From positions 682,001 to 746,000 of the forward strand of contig JAECYW010000021.1 in NCBI GenBank assembly GCA_023014335.1: 64,000 nucleotides of DNA. The letters run 5' to 3'. The DNA is from Galerina marginata (Eukaryota > Basidiomycota > Agaricomycetes > Agaricales > Galerinaceae). Positions 23,141-34,641 of the stretch are shown here, in pieces (position 1 is the first letter of the stretch; each line of letters opens with the position of its first letter). A model generated the notes under the pieces. That model had not been told where the DNA came from and ran no database searches. It saw only the letters and a program-made list of their open reading frames with translations. The position numbers and the translations under genes were made by a program.

Positions 23141-23769
23141 TATCTAATTTTAAAGCGGCTATGAGAACGTAACAAACGATGCCGATACGCAGAAAACATA
23201 CAATTCAGTGTTTCATTCGAAACTTGGCGCTGATTGTTGAAGACGCTGACGACGGGTTCTCTTGGCCTTCATACCGCCTTGATATTTTGCCACAGTTGTA
23301 GTGATAATAAATGTGTCGGACCAACATTTCAATCACCCTAACCTAATTCATTTACACGGTCGTTCTCACAAAGACTGTGGAAGATTTGATTGCCAGAGGA
23401 GTTATCTTCATTGCCAACTCTGAGTCGATATCTGGGTATAGATGGACATGAATACTACCTTCACAAGAGCAAGCAAAAATTACTGACCAGCACCGGAAGA
23501 AAAGGATGAGGAGAATGAAAGAACCATCGGAAATGAAATCCAAACCCTAGTTCTGAAGTGAGAAATGGTGGTCGACATGAGATGTGAAAAAGGGCCACAG
23601 CCACAAACCAGATAAAGACCCAAATCCTCTGCGACTTCGCCCAAGTAGTAGCCACATGCCCGAGAGAACCTAAACCTAAACCGAGATACATGAGGAGTCT
23701 CTTCAAAATGGAAAAAGTCGGTCGAATCAACTTACCACCTGTTCGAACCGAGTTAGCCCTGCCTCCACG

Positions 23770-24350
23770 TTTGTTTCAAAGCTGATCCGGTAGCCTTACT
23801 GGCTGTCCTATATTCGTGCAACTTTAGACCCGCTCTGCTATGCGCAATCATCGCACCCTACAGCTAGGCACAAACTTTGTAACGTCATAGTCATAGTTTA
23901 CGCCATCTTGCGTTCACTCCTCAACAAACGTATAAGAGGTCAGCGAGTTGTGGCGATGGTGTTTGGGTGTGATGGAACATATGGTTCAATACCATATCCA
24001 TGGGTGGTCGCTGTAGCTGTGTTGGTGAGTCAAGCGAAGTCACACAGTTCACATATGCATACCAGAACTCTTTGATATTGGGAAGTGGGAAGATACCGGT
24101 TCATCCTTGATTCTTTAGTTGTTGCCGATCATGTCCGACAGCATCAGTTGTAGGTAAGTAGTTTACAAGTTAGCTATGTTGAAGTAAATACGAATAAATA
24201 CGAGTCACGCGGCAAGAAAGTGATAAGATAAAGAGATTAGAACTTGCTGACGACCACAAAACAGCTCCTTGTCACACCCTCGGTTGTAGTATCTGTTGTA
24301 TAGCCGAAAGTGAGGCGAAGCTTCGGGTACGTGTCTCAGTGGTCGCGCTT
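23770..24350. other. Intergenic, nothing recognised
   Basis: No open frame of note on either strand and no clear repeat until the tandem 25-mer at 24352. Confidence 0.35.
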
Positions 24351-24351
24351 T

Positions 24352-24436
24352 ATTCGGTTGACCGATCAATAAGCTGATTCGGTTGACCGATCAATAAGCT
24401 GGGTGTTTATCTGCCCGGAGCTTGCCGGGCAGATAA
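24352..24436. repeat. Perfect tandem 25-mer followed by a perfect 12-bp hairpin
   Basis: The 25-base unit beginning ATTCGGTTGACC and ending AATAAGCTG occurs twice head to tail (24352-24376, 24377-24401). Six bases later, TTATCTGCCCGG (24407-24418) pairs perfectly with CCGGGCAGATAA (24425-24436) across a six-base loop. It could be a protein-binding site, a transcription-termination structure or the end of a small element. Confidence 0.7.
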
Positions 24437-25069
24437 CTTGATGACGGAAATCAAGAAAGCGTTGTCAATTCCGGCCTCAAATATTGACTTAAAATTGTGA
24501 AACTCTGCTATTGGGCAATTAGTACACTATTAAACACTTCTGTCTCTTCAGATTTTCCTAATCGTTGCTGATGGAGCATATCCCACCTCTGCACACTCAA
24601 AAGTTATCTGCCATGGCAGGTAAACTCACGTGACAGTTTTCCCGCGCGTCTGAGACTCTTGCTCCTGCTGGATTGGCTTTTGTGCACTCGATAGCATCTC
24701 AAATAAATTACAGAAATGGCTGAAAAATTTTCCAACGATTCAAAGTAGTAATAAAAACGATCAGGTAAGAAATTGTGGCTTTATATTAGTTATTGAGGTC
24801 AGTATTCGGTAATCCGGACCCAAAAGTCACTCAGAAACGACCTATGTGCGCGCAGAATGCGCGCTCGGCATTTTTTGATGCTTTGTAGTCAGCAGAAGTG
24901 AAGTTTTAGGCTTATTTTAGCTTGGAAAAATCCCACAAAGTAGCAGAGTCATCCGGTGAATTTCCCCCTTTTTCCTCCTTTTCTTAATTCTTTTTCTTAC
25001 TTCTGGCCGTGAAAATACCCAGAGTATTGATTGGAGAACCCTTTATTCCGTTTTCATTGATCGGTTCAA
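24437..25069. other. Upstream region of the 25.1-26.5 kb gene
   Basis: AT-rich with a pyrimidine tract near 24965-25000. The first exon(s) and promoter of the downstream gene probably lie here, but no unambiguous start codon connects in frame. Confidence 0.3.
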
Positions 25070-26471
25070 TAGCAAGAGTGGGAAGTCCGAAAGCAAGGAG
25101 AACTACAGCAAGATTTTGCGAACCGGATCAATGCTGAACGTCAAAAAATGGAGGATTCGTTTGCATCAAAACTATCTGAAGCGGAACGGAGGATCGAGAA
25201 AAGAGCAGGCGAGAGCCAAAGGCGTCTTGAACTCGAGATCAAGGTGAGCTTCGATTCAAACAAACTCCAGCACTTGCTCATTCTCCTTTAAAGGAGCTGA
25301 GAGAGAGGCAAACGACCACAACGACGACTACGCCTTCCCAGGATAACGTCGACGTAGGAAATGAGGCTGATACAGAAGCAGAGGCTCGTAGTCCAGAGAA
25401 TGCTCATGCAAGACGGCCTGCGCAGGCGCCCGTTCTAAGTCTTGTGGTATGTCCAAGCACCACGCTTGATGAAACTATTGCTGGAATATTTGGCAGGATT
25501 TAATTGAACAAAGCAAGAAGGGCAACAGAAAAAAGCCTACCACGATTACACAATCTGTCTGTTAGCCTTCTTCGCCTTTATAACTGCTGCTAATTTGTAC
25601 TTTTTACGCAGTTTCACAATCGAAGACCCAAAGATCTTGAAATATGCGACGCACTCACCAAAGGACATTTCGCTACGCCTGAGGAGGTCTCTGATTTGGA
25701 AGATGGAAAGATTGACCCTCCCTCACTCGAGCCCTTGAGACCTTACTGGGACGAAGTAGGGGCGTTCTGGAACTCTGAGCTGGCTGATAGTTTTGGGAAG
25801 CACGTTGTGGCAAAGCATGCCTCTTTAGCTGGAAAAGAGGAGGACATTGCCCAACACTTCATGAACCGCATACGGACGCTGAAGAATATCGTCAAAAAAT
25901 CTCTCCCCAAACCGGGCGAAGATGTCGAAACGGCTGGAAAAAGAATCGTTGGGGACTTCCTGGAAACCAAGCACAGGAATCGAATTCGAAGTCGACAGCG
26001 AGAGGTATGTTTAATACTGACGGCCTCACCTCCTTTCCCCGCTGACTATATCCCACGCTCCAGCTTTACCAGAATCGTCTCGACACTTGCAAGGTCGAAG
26101 GGGAGGAGGATCCTGCCTTTGCGCACGCTTACAGTGTGATTTATAAGCTAACATTGGATGGAATGAGCTCAGATGAGACGGATGGGGAGGATTTTGTGGT
26201 TAGAATCAAGGAATGGCGCCCTCCTTCGTTGGTTTCCTTCCTGAAGCATATCGACAGCAGACGTGAGAGGACGAACGCATACGGAAATCAACTGCCTGGC
26301 GGTCGACCTCACCCTCGTATCCGCCGTAGAACTGCACCAAAAAGCGAGGCGAAGGTTCCTATTAATTTGCCCAAGAATCTGTACTACAACGTTTGGAAAG
26401 ATGGACTTACCGAGCTGGCCAAAGACGTTTTGAATGAGGCAGACGAAGTTGTTCTTCCGGATATCGAATAG
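25070..26471 (+). CDS. Multi-exon agaricomycete protein of unknown function (5' end unresolved)
   Basis: Five exons join in one frame: 25070-25243, 25294-25446, 25497-25560, 25612-26004 and 26064-26471. All four introns are 47-59 nt with standard borders. The acceptor before 25070 (TTCAATAG) shows at least one further upstream exon. The encoded part starts with a charged, probably coiled-coil segment (DFANRINAERQKMEDSF, KLSEAERRIEKRAG). It passes through a Thr-rich linker and an acidic linker, then has a conserved-looking domain with LRPYWDEVGAFWNSEL, RNRIRSRQRE, DGMSSDETDGEDF and LPKNLYYNVWKDGL. This C-terminal pattern recurs in many mushroom hypothetical proteins. No catalytic motif or membrane segment is seen. 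Confidence 0.65.
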
Positions 26472-26689
26472 ATAGAAACGGCGTCTTAGTACAAAGTAGC
26501 GTGTATAAATTTGTTTTGATGATTGTGACGATCGACAAATAGATTATTTGACCAGCCACGAAACGAGCAAGATGCTTGAAAGAAGATGGGATTTCCAAGT
26601 TAACTGTAGCCTAATGCTATGGAACAAGGGGACACAGTACTGGATCTATTGTATCATCGTCTCTGAATTCAAGACAAGCACAGACCGAG

Positions 26690-27660
26690 TCAGATGCACC
26701 AGAAGCGCTGATTTCTTGCCGAAGTGTATACAAACTTTGGCAATAAGCCAAAAGCATTCCACTTCAGGAGCAAGAGAACTTGTGGAGCAAGGAGACAGAC
26801 GTGATAGCTTTGAAAAGTAGTCGAAAACCGAGTACACGTATCAATTTCCTTGGGACGAACCGAACATTTAGGAGCGGCCATGAAGGTGAAATGTTGTCCT
26901 AAGAAAATTTCGTCACATAGACCCAGCATGGCGAATCTGTAAGAAAAAATGGTCGACAACGCTTTTACACTCGGTGGGTGGCGGCTTACATGGAAACCAT
27001 GACCTGCGCTCGTCTAAGGTCCTTGAATGTCTGCAGACCGATCGTTTTGCTTTCCCCATCGCCCAAGAAAGCTTTGGAAACAAAAAAAATCCGAGTCTAC
27101 TTGTATGGAGAAATCGAGAGCTTTGAGCGAGCAGTTGCGACATGGAGACGGAAAACGACAGTGATAGACCGCGAAGGTATCTTCCAAGTAGGCAACTTTC
27201 CCCATATACACAGGTGCCGAGTCGACAACATCAAGCAGTAGGTGAACGACAGGGACGGCGACTTGTTCCTTTGAAAGCACTTCTGGAACCGTAGTGATAA
27301 ATGGCTCTGATGCGTTGAAAGGAAAATGAAGGCCGGTTATCTGGGCAAATACTAATATTCAAAATAAAATAAATAGAAAGATGATTACCTTGACATAACG
27401 AGGGTTTTGAAGGCGAGGCAAACTAGTAGTGGCTTGAGGAATGAAAGGCGCGTCGCGTAAAATTGTAGATGACCTTCAACGTCACCGTTCACGTGCATTT
27501 TCTCTGACTGTTGTTTCAATTACTTTCTGACCAACAGGGAAGGTGAAAAGAGAGAGGCTTGCAGTGGATTCATGACCTTCGGGCTGATGGCCAACCGACG
27601 ACCCTACGACAGTGAATGATTCGGACTCTTCCCAACCCATTCTTCTTCGCTCAAAGTAGG
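26690..27660 (-). CDS. Putative multi-exon gene, unknown function
   Basis: Minus-strand segments look coding and connect through plausible introns. SLFTFPVGQKVIETTV lies near 27540. DAPFIPQATTSLPRLQNPR (near 27420) splices through a GTAATC...CCCAG intron to ITGLHFPFNASEPF, EVLSKEQVAVPVVHLLLDVV and DSAPVYMG (to about 27200). RFAMLGLCDEIFLGQHF is near 26930. The full exon chain, start and stop are uncertain, and I do not recognise the family. It may be partly degraded. Confidence 0.35.
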
Positions 27661-27843
27661 TCATTGCGTCTTGATCAGCGCCATCACATTTGCTTTGCAG
27701 CCAAATATGCACAAGTGCGATAGCGCAAGGAGCGTGGCCCCGCGACCGGTTACAGTCGCAGAGACCTTGCGAGCTGGGTCGCGACCGTCCCTCTTGGTGG
27801 GCCTATGACAATGGAGTTTGAATGCACCAGCGCGGGCAGTCAT
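27661..27843 (-). pseudogene. Gene fragment paralogous to 38101-38820
   Basis: The minus strand reads RDPARKVSATVTGRGATLLA and ALSHLCIFGCKA, closely matching RDPARRVSVAVTDPGAALLA and ALSHLCIFVCKA at about 38600-38520. Beyond the match the frame meets a TGA where the paralog continues into NELPLSKEEW. Both fragments sit directly 5' of a copy of the dispersed repeat, so gene piece and repeat were duplicated together. Confidence 0.5.
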
Positions 27844-27850
27844 CGGGCCC

Positions 27851-29490
27851 TGTCCAATATAATATTATATATAAATACTCGGATAAAAAGAACGAAAAAT
27901 TCACAACCCACCTCATTGTCGTGAGCAGCTAAATTTAACAGCCTTCAAGTTCGAAAAGATTTGTGTCGAGTAGATTCTAAAATGTGAGTTGCGAATAAAA
28001 CGCGACTTTCAAGGGCTTCCCGAGAAATGTCTTGTTGAACATCGCCGCTGAACGCTGTGCTTTGAAGGGTGGCCAAAGAAAGTAGACATTCGCATCGAAG
28101 CGAGAACGCAAGATCAGTCTAAGACGATGACGCTGGAAAGAGCGAGGTACGTTATTTGGTTCAACCTCCTCTGCCAAACACGCTGGCTCTTGTTGTCGAC
28201 TCGCACACCAATCACACACCATTGCACCAATATGTACCACACTTCCATCCGACATCGTCTTTGCTGGACCTGCGTCGGGATAGCCCTTTGCAGGTTCTCT
28301 GTATTATTTCTCTATTCTCTACGCTGCCTTCTACACCTGTATAGATCTCTGCTTCCAACTGGGTACATGTTCCCACTGGCAGTCAGCGTGTTGCATGTTT
28401 CTCCGTCGCTGAACGTCGTCTCCAGCTTTTCTTTTTTCTCTCGTTCCTTGTCAGCCATTCCGGCTTCGGTATCACGGCACTTTATTGGCATTGCTGCACC
28501 GGGATAGCCCTCTGCAGCATTCTGATATCTGCCCACGGCGTCGACTTGGCCTTTCGCTCCTGCGTCGTTCTGCCCTTTTTTCCACCAAGACAGTCCAAAG
28601 CTTTCTGTCCCAGTCTCTCAAATGGATTCAGGAGACTAGCGTCGGTCTTCAATGTGGTATTTGCACCGGGATAACCCTCTGCAATGATCCATCGTCTCTG
28701 CTTCCGCCCTTCGCGTCGATGAAAGTTCAGGCACGCCGAACTCCTTCAAATTTATTCAGAGACGCTGTTAAACTCAGGAACACTGAAGAATAGAAGGAGT
28801 GAGTCGCTGGTTTATAAATTAAGCAACCGAAAGAATCTTATTCGGTCTTGGACCAGTAGATGGCATTTACATATTTTTTCTGTGCGTCGCTGTATACGTA
28901 GGTCGTTACTTTTTCGTACTCACTCTATGCCTAACGTCTTCTTAAATTTGATAGCATCAAAGTCCCGTTTCCAGCTCTCAGAGCACACTCTTCCTTCCTA
29001 TCGTCATGTCTCGGCTTCGCTTTTAATAGCGGCCCACCAAAGTGTTTGCACCGGGACTGCCCCCTGCAACATTTTATTAGCTTTTTGAAGGAGTTCCTAC
29101 AACCACCCCTGGTACCATCGACAACGACGTGCACTTGTCATCGCGCTTCAGATCACGTGACCAGTTTACATTCGCGCAGGCTCGCGAGCTCTTCATGTCA
29201 ACCGGCTAACGGCTATGTTCGAATCGCATACACACTTATCATCAAGGGTGTCTGGCCTCCTGCCTACTGTTTGAGTTGCCTTCTTCCCTTTCCTCAACAC
29301 GCTACTCCAGCTTAAAATACATAGCTAAGGTTAGGCCGCTAAGCGAACGAAGCCTACGGTTCGAGTGCCAGAAGAAATCAAGGACTCGGCCATACTTTTG
29401 GAAGGGAGGGAGAAAACATGGTGACATCGATATCGATAGAGCCCATGCTATTTGATAAAGACAAGACTTGACTTGACTCCCTCCAAGCCT
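27851..29490 (+). repeat. Dispersed 1.6-kb repeat, copy C (longest copy)
   Basis: It starts TGTCCAATATAATATTATA with TATATAAATA some 20 bases in, and ends around CTTGACTCCCTCCAAGCCT. It holds four palindromic motifs (about 28270, 28495, 28663, 29046). No terminal direct or inverted repeats and no clear target-site duplication are seen, and it has no coding capacity beyond short frames. The TATA-like leader suggests it could be transcribed rightward. Confidence 0.9.
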
Positions 29491-30197
29491 CAAATGAAAG
29501 ACGGTAGCTCAACCTGGCTATGCGCGATTCTGCGTTGATCGGCGTTCAGTTTCGGTTGAAGATCGACACTTCCTTCTCCTGACTTTTTCAGAGATCATGA
29601 AATAATGATCACCATCCCTCTCAGAATGTACCCGGGAGTGTAAGTCGCTCGGCCACTTGGCTCACGGTTGCTACAGCGCGCAGCTGCAACTGATTGTATT
29701 TTCCGCACCGTGCAGGCAGATTGCAAGCTTCCTCCTGCCCCTCATAGTCCCTGCCGCTTAAGTGAAATTCTGCATTGACACCTCACCGATAGTGTGCATT
29801 GATGGCCTATCCGCGGCTATTCCCTGCACAACGGGGTGGGCGATACAAGAAAATTGCAAACTAGACCGTAAGATTTTCGGAGGGCCATGTGTAGACCGCA
29901 AGCTTAATTACGGGCAAGCTTTCGATGGGACGGAAAGGGTGTACAGGTAGATCGTGCAGGTCCTGGTATCCGCTACCCCTCTCGGCTATCAGCGCGTTTT
30001 CTCGTTCAATCCAGAGCGTTCAAGCACGTTAACCGTGTTGAGATTTCCTAATTTTTTTAATGGTCCACTTACAACCAATATGTCTCTTAATGTTTGTGGC
30101 CCTGACATGAATGTCATTGGGCCTGCAACTCTTTTCAACATTATGTGTATTACCCAGGTCGTCATACACTATACTGATTTGCATTTGTGCTATAAAT
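29491..30197 (+). other. Low-information stretch with two short open frames
   Basis: Plus-strand frames at 29762-29950 and 29954-30253 (62 and 99 codons) follow each other, but neither shows a recognisable domain. I see no supported gene. Confidence 0.25.
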
Positions 30198-31670
30198 CTA
30201 TGGGCGCCGGAAGAGCTCATTTATGGCACCCCAAATCAGTTGATGAAAAATGAAGTAGCTTTCAAAACTGGCAGGTGCCCCATCTACCGTCTCCACAACC
30301 TTTGGGGGAATTTCGAAGCCCAGTTGCTCTAACACAGACTCAGCGTGACGTACAAGATGGGCGCGAGAGCGTGGCGTTGTCGGTGGGTCCAATATTATAG
30401 CGCGACAAAGGGGGCAGCGATAATTTGGAAGGAATGGGGGGGCAGCAACATCCATGATAGCCTGCAACTGCTGATGTGAGTAGATAGAATTCTGTGAGCC
30501 TGTCGGTCCTAAGTGCGAGATAATGTTTCGGTGTTTTGGTAACTTCAGCTCTTGATTGATCGCAGATTGAAATATGTGGTGGAGGGTTTGTGGGGAGTAT
30601 TCGTGACCACAAGGAACTAGCCTGGAACATTAAGCGCTATTTTCAGGGTCCCGTTTCTATCACATTAAGACGCAGAGCGACGAGTGACTCACGTCAAGAG
30701 GTCCTCAGTCTGATCATAAAGAATCGGACAGAGAGTGGCTTCTAGAACGGAGTCATGTAGCTGAAAGAGAATAATTAAGCAGCGCATATGACAGATAGAT
30801 AGTTGCTGTAGGTAGCTCTTTCATCTTGCCTTCGTGCTGTTCGCTTTCTCGTAACACGGGCCGCTGGAGAAACCAGTCAGTTGTGTCAAAGGACCCCCGA
30901 TGAAAATTGAACACTTGCAACGAGACGACCGTTCAGCAAGCTCTGTCGTGATATATGAGTATGAGGGACACAAAATAGTTAAAATGGCTCACATGGTCTG
31001 GCTGAGGAGCATCGAGCAATGTGCAATATTCGTGCAGGCGAAGGGATTCCATGGAGTTTTGTGGCTCAGCGAACGGGTTAACTGTGCTCACTACTGAGGT
31101 GGGAAAATTTTGCCAGCGGTCAAAAGGTGAGTCACGGCGCTTGGATTTTGCTACGGCATTTTGCTCTCATAGTTGAGGGGTAACTCGGGATGGCAAAATG
31201 AGAGAGCAAAACCCAAACGACGTGCCCAGACGTTTTGACTCTCGTCAAAATAGTCCGGCCCCAGTAGTGGCTGTAGCCATCCTGGTCGCGAGCAGCCCAG
31301 TAATTGAATGACGCAGGGAGGTCGCGGTCGTACATGATAGGAATGAAGAGGGTTGGAAGGCATAAAATAAAGACGATGGGCCTTTATACGAGATAGATGA
31401 AAGGCGAAGACCCCGTGACATACATAGAGATTCCGACAAGGTCAGGATGGATAGCGAGGAGCATTGTCGACTTCAAGGCTGGGCTTTTGATAGGCCGTAC
31501 AGAAGCCGAATGAGAGAAGCTGCAGAAAGAAAGAATTCAAGGTGATTTCCAAGGGCCTCTCCAGAAAGCTCTCCAGAAAGTCACCCGAACGTCGAGTCTC
31601 GAAAAAAGCAGACTTTCTGGCAGCATGAGGCTGGGAATGTGCCATATTTGTCCTCATCTCCGTTGCCAAA
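30198..31670 (-). pseudogene. RING-like gene, copy 1, interrupted by a MITE
   Basis: Minus-strand exons encode, from 5' to 3': YDRDLPASFNYWAARDQDGY (near 31330); NPFAEPQNSMESLRLHEYC; FNFHRGSFDTTDWFLQRPV (near 30880); then LHDSVLEATLCPILYDQTED. An intron (donor GTGAGTCACT near 30693) leads to LVPCGHEYS and later YRCPLCRAI. The CP..., CGH and CPLC elements form a RING-like zinc-binding domain, but the second cysteine of the first pair is Leu (CPIL). A TGA sits in frame after IYHDRAC near 30940, and the MITE at 31089-31269 splits the coding part. Copy 2 at 51240-52440 shares the TGA but lacks the MITE. Confidence 0.5.
31089..31269. mobile_element. 181-bp CACTA-type MITE with 3-bp target duplication
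   Basis: The element begins CACTACTGAGG and ends CCCCAGTAGTG, so both ends read CACTACTG inward. The inverted similarity extends about 25 bp with mismatches. It is flanked by GCT on both sides (31086-31088, 31270-31272). The paralogous segment at about 52040 has the uninterrupted site with a single GCT. A CACTA end plus a 3-bp duplication is diagnostic of the CACTA/EnSpm (CMC) superfamily. It carries no coding capacity. Confidence 0.9.
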
Positions 31671-32079
31671 CACGCCGCCGTTCTGTTTTCACACTCGTCT
31701 GTCCTGGACTTGACATGACTTCAAGGCTGATCGTGTCACCCTTCCATGGTCAGCACCCAATTTTTGAAAATGCCTGGTATAGTTATGTATACACCTCCAT
31801 ACTCTTTGTACACTTTGTACATCAAGTTAGATTTGAGTTAGATTGACAAAATGTGCCAGAGTCATAGCATGGTACATATCATATTCGTCCAGTCTGAGTT
31901 CTGTACATATCTCCTTCGTCACGCCGCTAAAACATCGCCCAGATAGCTGCTTTTGAATGCACTTTCAGAAAGAAAGAGCAGCCCAGTGCGCTCTTGCCCA
32001 TTCGCGCCACGTTAAATGCCTAAAGCGCAAAAGACGACCTTGAAATATATCGGGATTCAAACGCAAAATCTTGTCCATT

Positions 32080-32808
32080 CGCTCCTTCCACCTTTCAAAG
32101 AAATTGTCGCAAGCGTCAGTTTGAGATAGGATAGAAGCTGCTCAGACCCAACATACCGATGACGAAGTAGCAGAATATAGAGACAAGCAAAACTGCGACT
32201 GATGCCCTGAAACGAATTTTGGAGAGCTAATAGCGGCGTTTATCAGTAAGGCAGAGAGGGTCGCGATCATGAGGCTAACCTCCGACTCCGTGATTGACTC
32301 AAAGTGATGGACAACTACGAGCCTAAGAAGAACAGATATGAGCCAAGCATCGTGAGTAGCATAGGACGTGAGCTTACCGGATGACCGACGTCTGCGCGTC
32401 GGCGAAGTCCTGCTCGCTCCCTAAACTGGCAGGCAGACCATCCATGCCAACCCTGGTGACAAAATATTCGCGATCGACACGGTATCCGAGGCTTTCGAGA
32501 GAACGGTTCCATTCGTTGGGATAGAGTCTTTGATGAAAGACAATAAAGCGCCTGGATCGGATGACGGTCTCGTGCTGTTCGATGGGGCTCCTGCCGTGAA
32601 AGAGCAGCTGCAAATCGAGGCTAGCTTTGCCAACTTCAAAAGGACAGGGACCAAGCGGCACAGCGGCAACAAAAGTGCCTTCGTTATGAACAGGGAAGTA
32701 GGCCCCTCGAATAAGGTGCTGAAGCGTATTAAGGGTGAAAATTAGCTTGGGTAGTTTATGGAGGGTGCACATACATGCATGGGGAATGACATTGCTTGAA
32801 CGATGCAT
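32080..32808 (-). CDS. Hypothetical protein with C-terminal membrane segments
   Basis: A 144-codon minus-strand frame (32374-32808) contains GTFVAAVPLGPCPFEV, SRRFIVFHQRLYPNEW and GYRVDREYFVTRVGMDGLPA. A GTAAGC donor follows the codons for TSVIR. Downstream pieces would add LVVVHHFESITESE, a hydrophobic MIATLSALLINAAIS, and another hydrophobic ASVAVLLVSIFCYFVIG ending at a GTATGT donor near 32155. The layout (soluble N-terminus, short exons encoding membrane helices) is common in mushroom hypothetical membrane proteins. The exact exons, start and end are not certain. Confidence 0.4.
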
Positions 32809-32829
32809 TGAAGGCGATAGTTGGAATTG

Positions 32830-34290
32830 GAAAGGTTGAAGGACGTGTGGCTACAGGCGAGGGCTTTGATTCTGAATACTCGCTTTGTCGTCACGTGAGA
32901 AAGTCTTAAAGTCCGCGGCTAAGCGGCTTTTGGCATAGCTTCCGCACGGTTACTGCTCTCAGAACCACATGCATGCGTCTGCACACTGAGAGCTCCGTCG
33001 TCGACAACGACAACAGCAAAAGCAAAAAAAGACACAGAGAGGGGGGGACCGTCGAACGGAGGCGCCCTCAACGAGACGGCAACGCGCTGACCTGGGTTTG
33101 GTAGATGAGTAATGGTAGGTGGGAGAAACAATTGATCTGCTCTGGCGGCTCTCCGATGCCTGAGCTCCCCAAGGCTCGCTCCCAGTACTTGAGGGGGCGG
33201 TACGCTTGAGGCTACTGGATATCACGCCGCATCGCGGTGCGATGATGAGGCAAGCACTGCACCAATGGACGTCGCACTGGGCATTTGCGAGGACGTAGCA
33301 GCGTGGCAGTGGGCGTCGTGCGAAGGAAGGCCGCAGGAACTTCAGGGACGGGCAGAGCTGCTACAGAGCTGGTGGGGGGCGGCCGTGGGACAGACGGACG
33401 CTACTAGCACATCTCCTGGCGGCGCTGTCGTATTTTTTTCTTAGTTAGGCGATGGTGATGATTATGAAGCAGGTATTCACCTGTTTGCCCATCCTTACCG
33501 GCTCTCCGCCGTCTTGCGTTTTCGCTGTCTGAGTATGTGTGCTGGGATGTACGGCGGTTAAACTGTCTCGAAGAAACAACAAAGGTGCCGGGGGCTATCT
33601 GGCGACGAATGCGTAATGAAGCGGGCTAGAGGATGGCCAGGACACAGAACCAAAAATTGAATTGACATTGTTGGTGGATCTGTTGTAGGTACTGCAGAGC
33701 GCGTTCATGCAAACCGCCGACAAAGGGTTAATAAGGCAGCCGAGATGACATCAGGAGAGAGGAAGGGTGTTCAGCGTTAGCGACGGAGAAACAAGCAACA
33801 ACGATGACAGATGCCGAGCGTCAACGACAACGACGGAGCTGGAGACAAATACACAGAAGGAAGCAGAGAGTTTTACGAGCACAGAAAGCAGCATAGCAAG
33901 GAGAGAGGAAGTAATGGTAAGCTTGCAATGGGCTATCCCGATGTAAGGACTTACGACGAGGGAAGAAGCACAACCGAAGCACATGTACAACTTGGTCGGT
34001 GTGTTTGGCTGACACGCTCAAAACAAATACAGTTCCTTTGCTCGTACCTGGCTCGTACAAGCCGCCTTACTTGTACACTAAGTCAGATTTTTCCACCGTA
34101 ATAAACTTAAATACAGAAAGTCTTGATTACTCTAACAATACGTTGACCTCGAATGCATTCACGACCGCGCGATCAGACAGAGTAAACATCCTTCCTTCAT
34201 CCCAACTCGGACCACCTACTAGTAGCACCGCCGAAACCGAAATTATTGACATCTTTTTGCAGTCAAGACTCTACTAAAGAAGAAATTATG
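32830..34290. other. Long stretch without a supported gene
   Basis: Open frames are short and overlapping. One isolated copy of the palindromic motif lies near 33930 (minus orientation relative to the repeat copies), outside any recognisable repeat body. Nothing else is identified. Confidence 0.35.
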
Positions 34291-34641
34291 ACATCTACAT
34301 ATTGGCTTCAATTGAATGCTGAGCTAATTGCAAGCCTTGTGTGATGTATGCAAGTGGACAAGTAGTATAGACAGGGTATGAGCCCACACATTGGGGCAAG
34401 GAATGCGGTGCAAGAGAGAGAAGCATGGTGTAGCAGCCAAAAACATGACCAACAGAGTTTACAAAAGAAAGGGGGCAGACAAAGAACACATGTGTGAAGG
34501 GTATGATGATGGAGTAGTATAAACAACAAAGTATGGCTGTTTTTAAAAAATAAAAATAAGAGAGAGAAAGATAGGAAAGAAGAAGGTAGTAGATCCTTAC
34601 AGTGTCTCTTTCGTCAATGTGATTTAACCGCCCAGTTTGTT

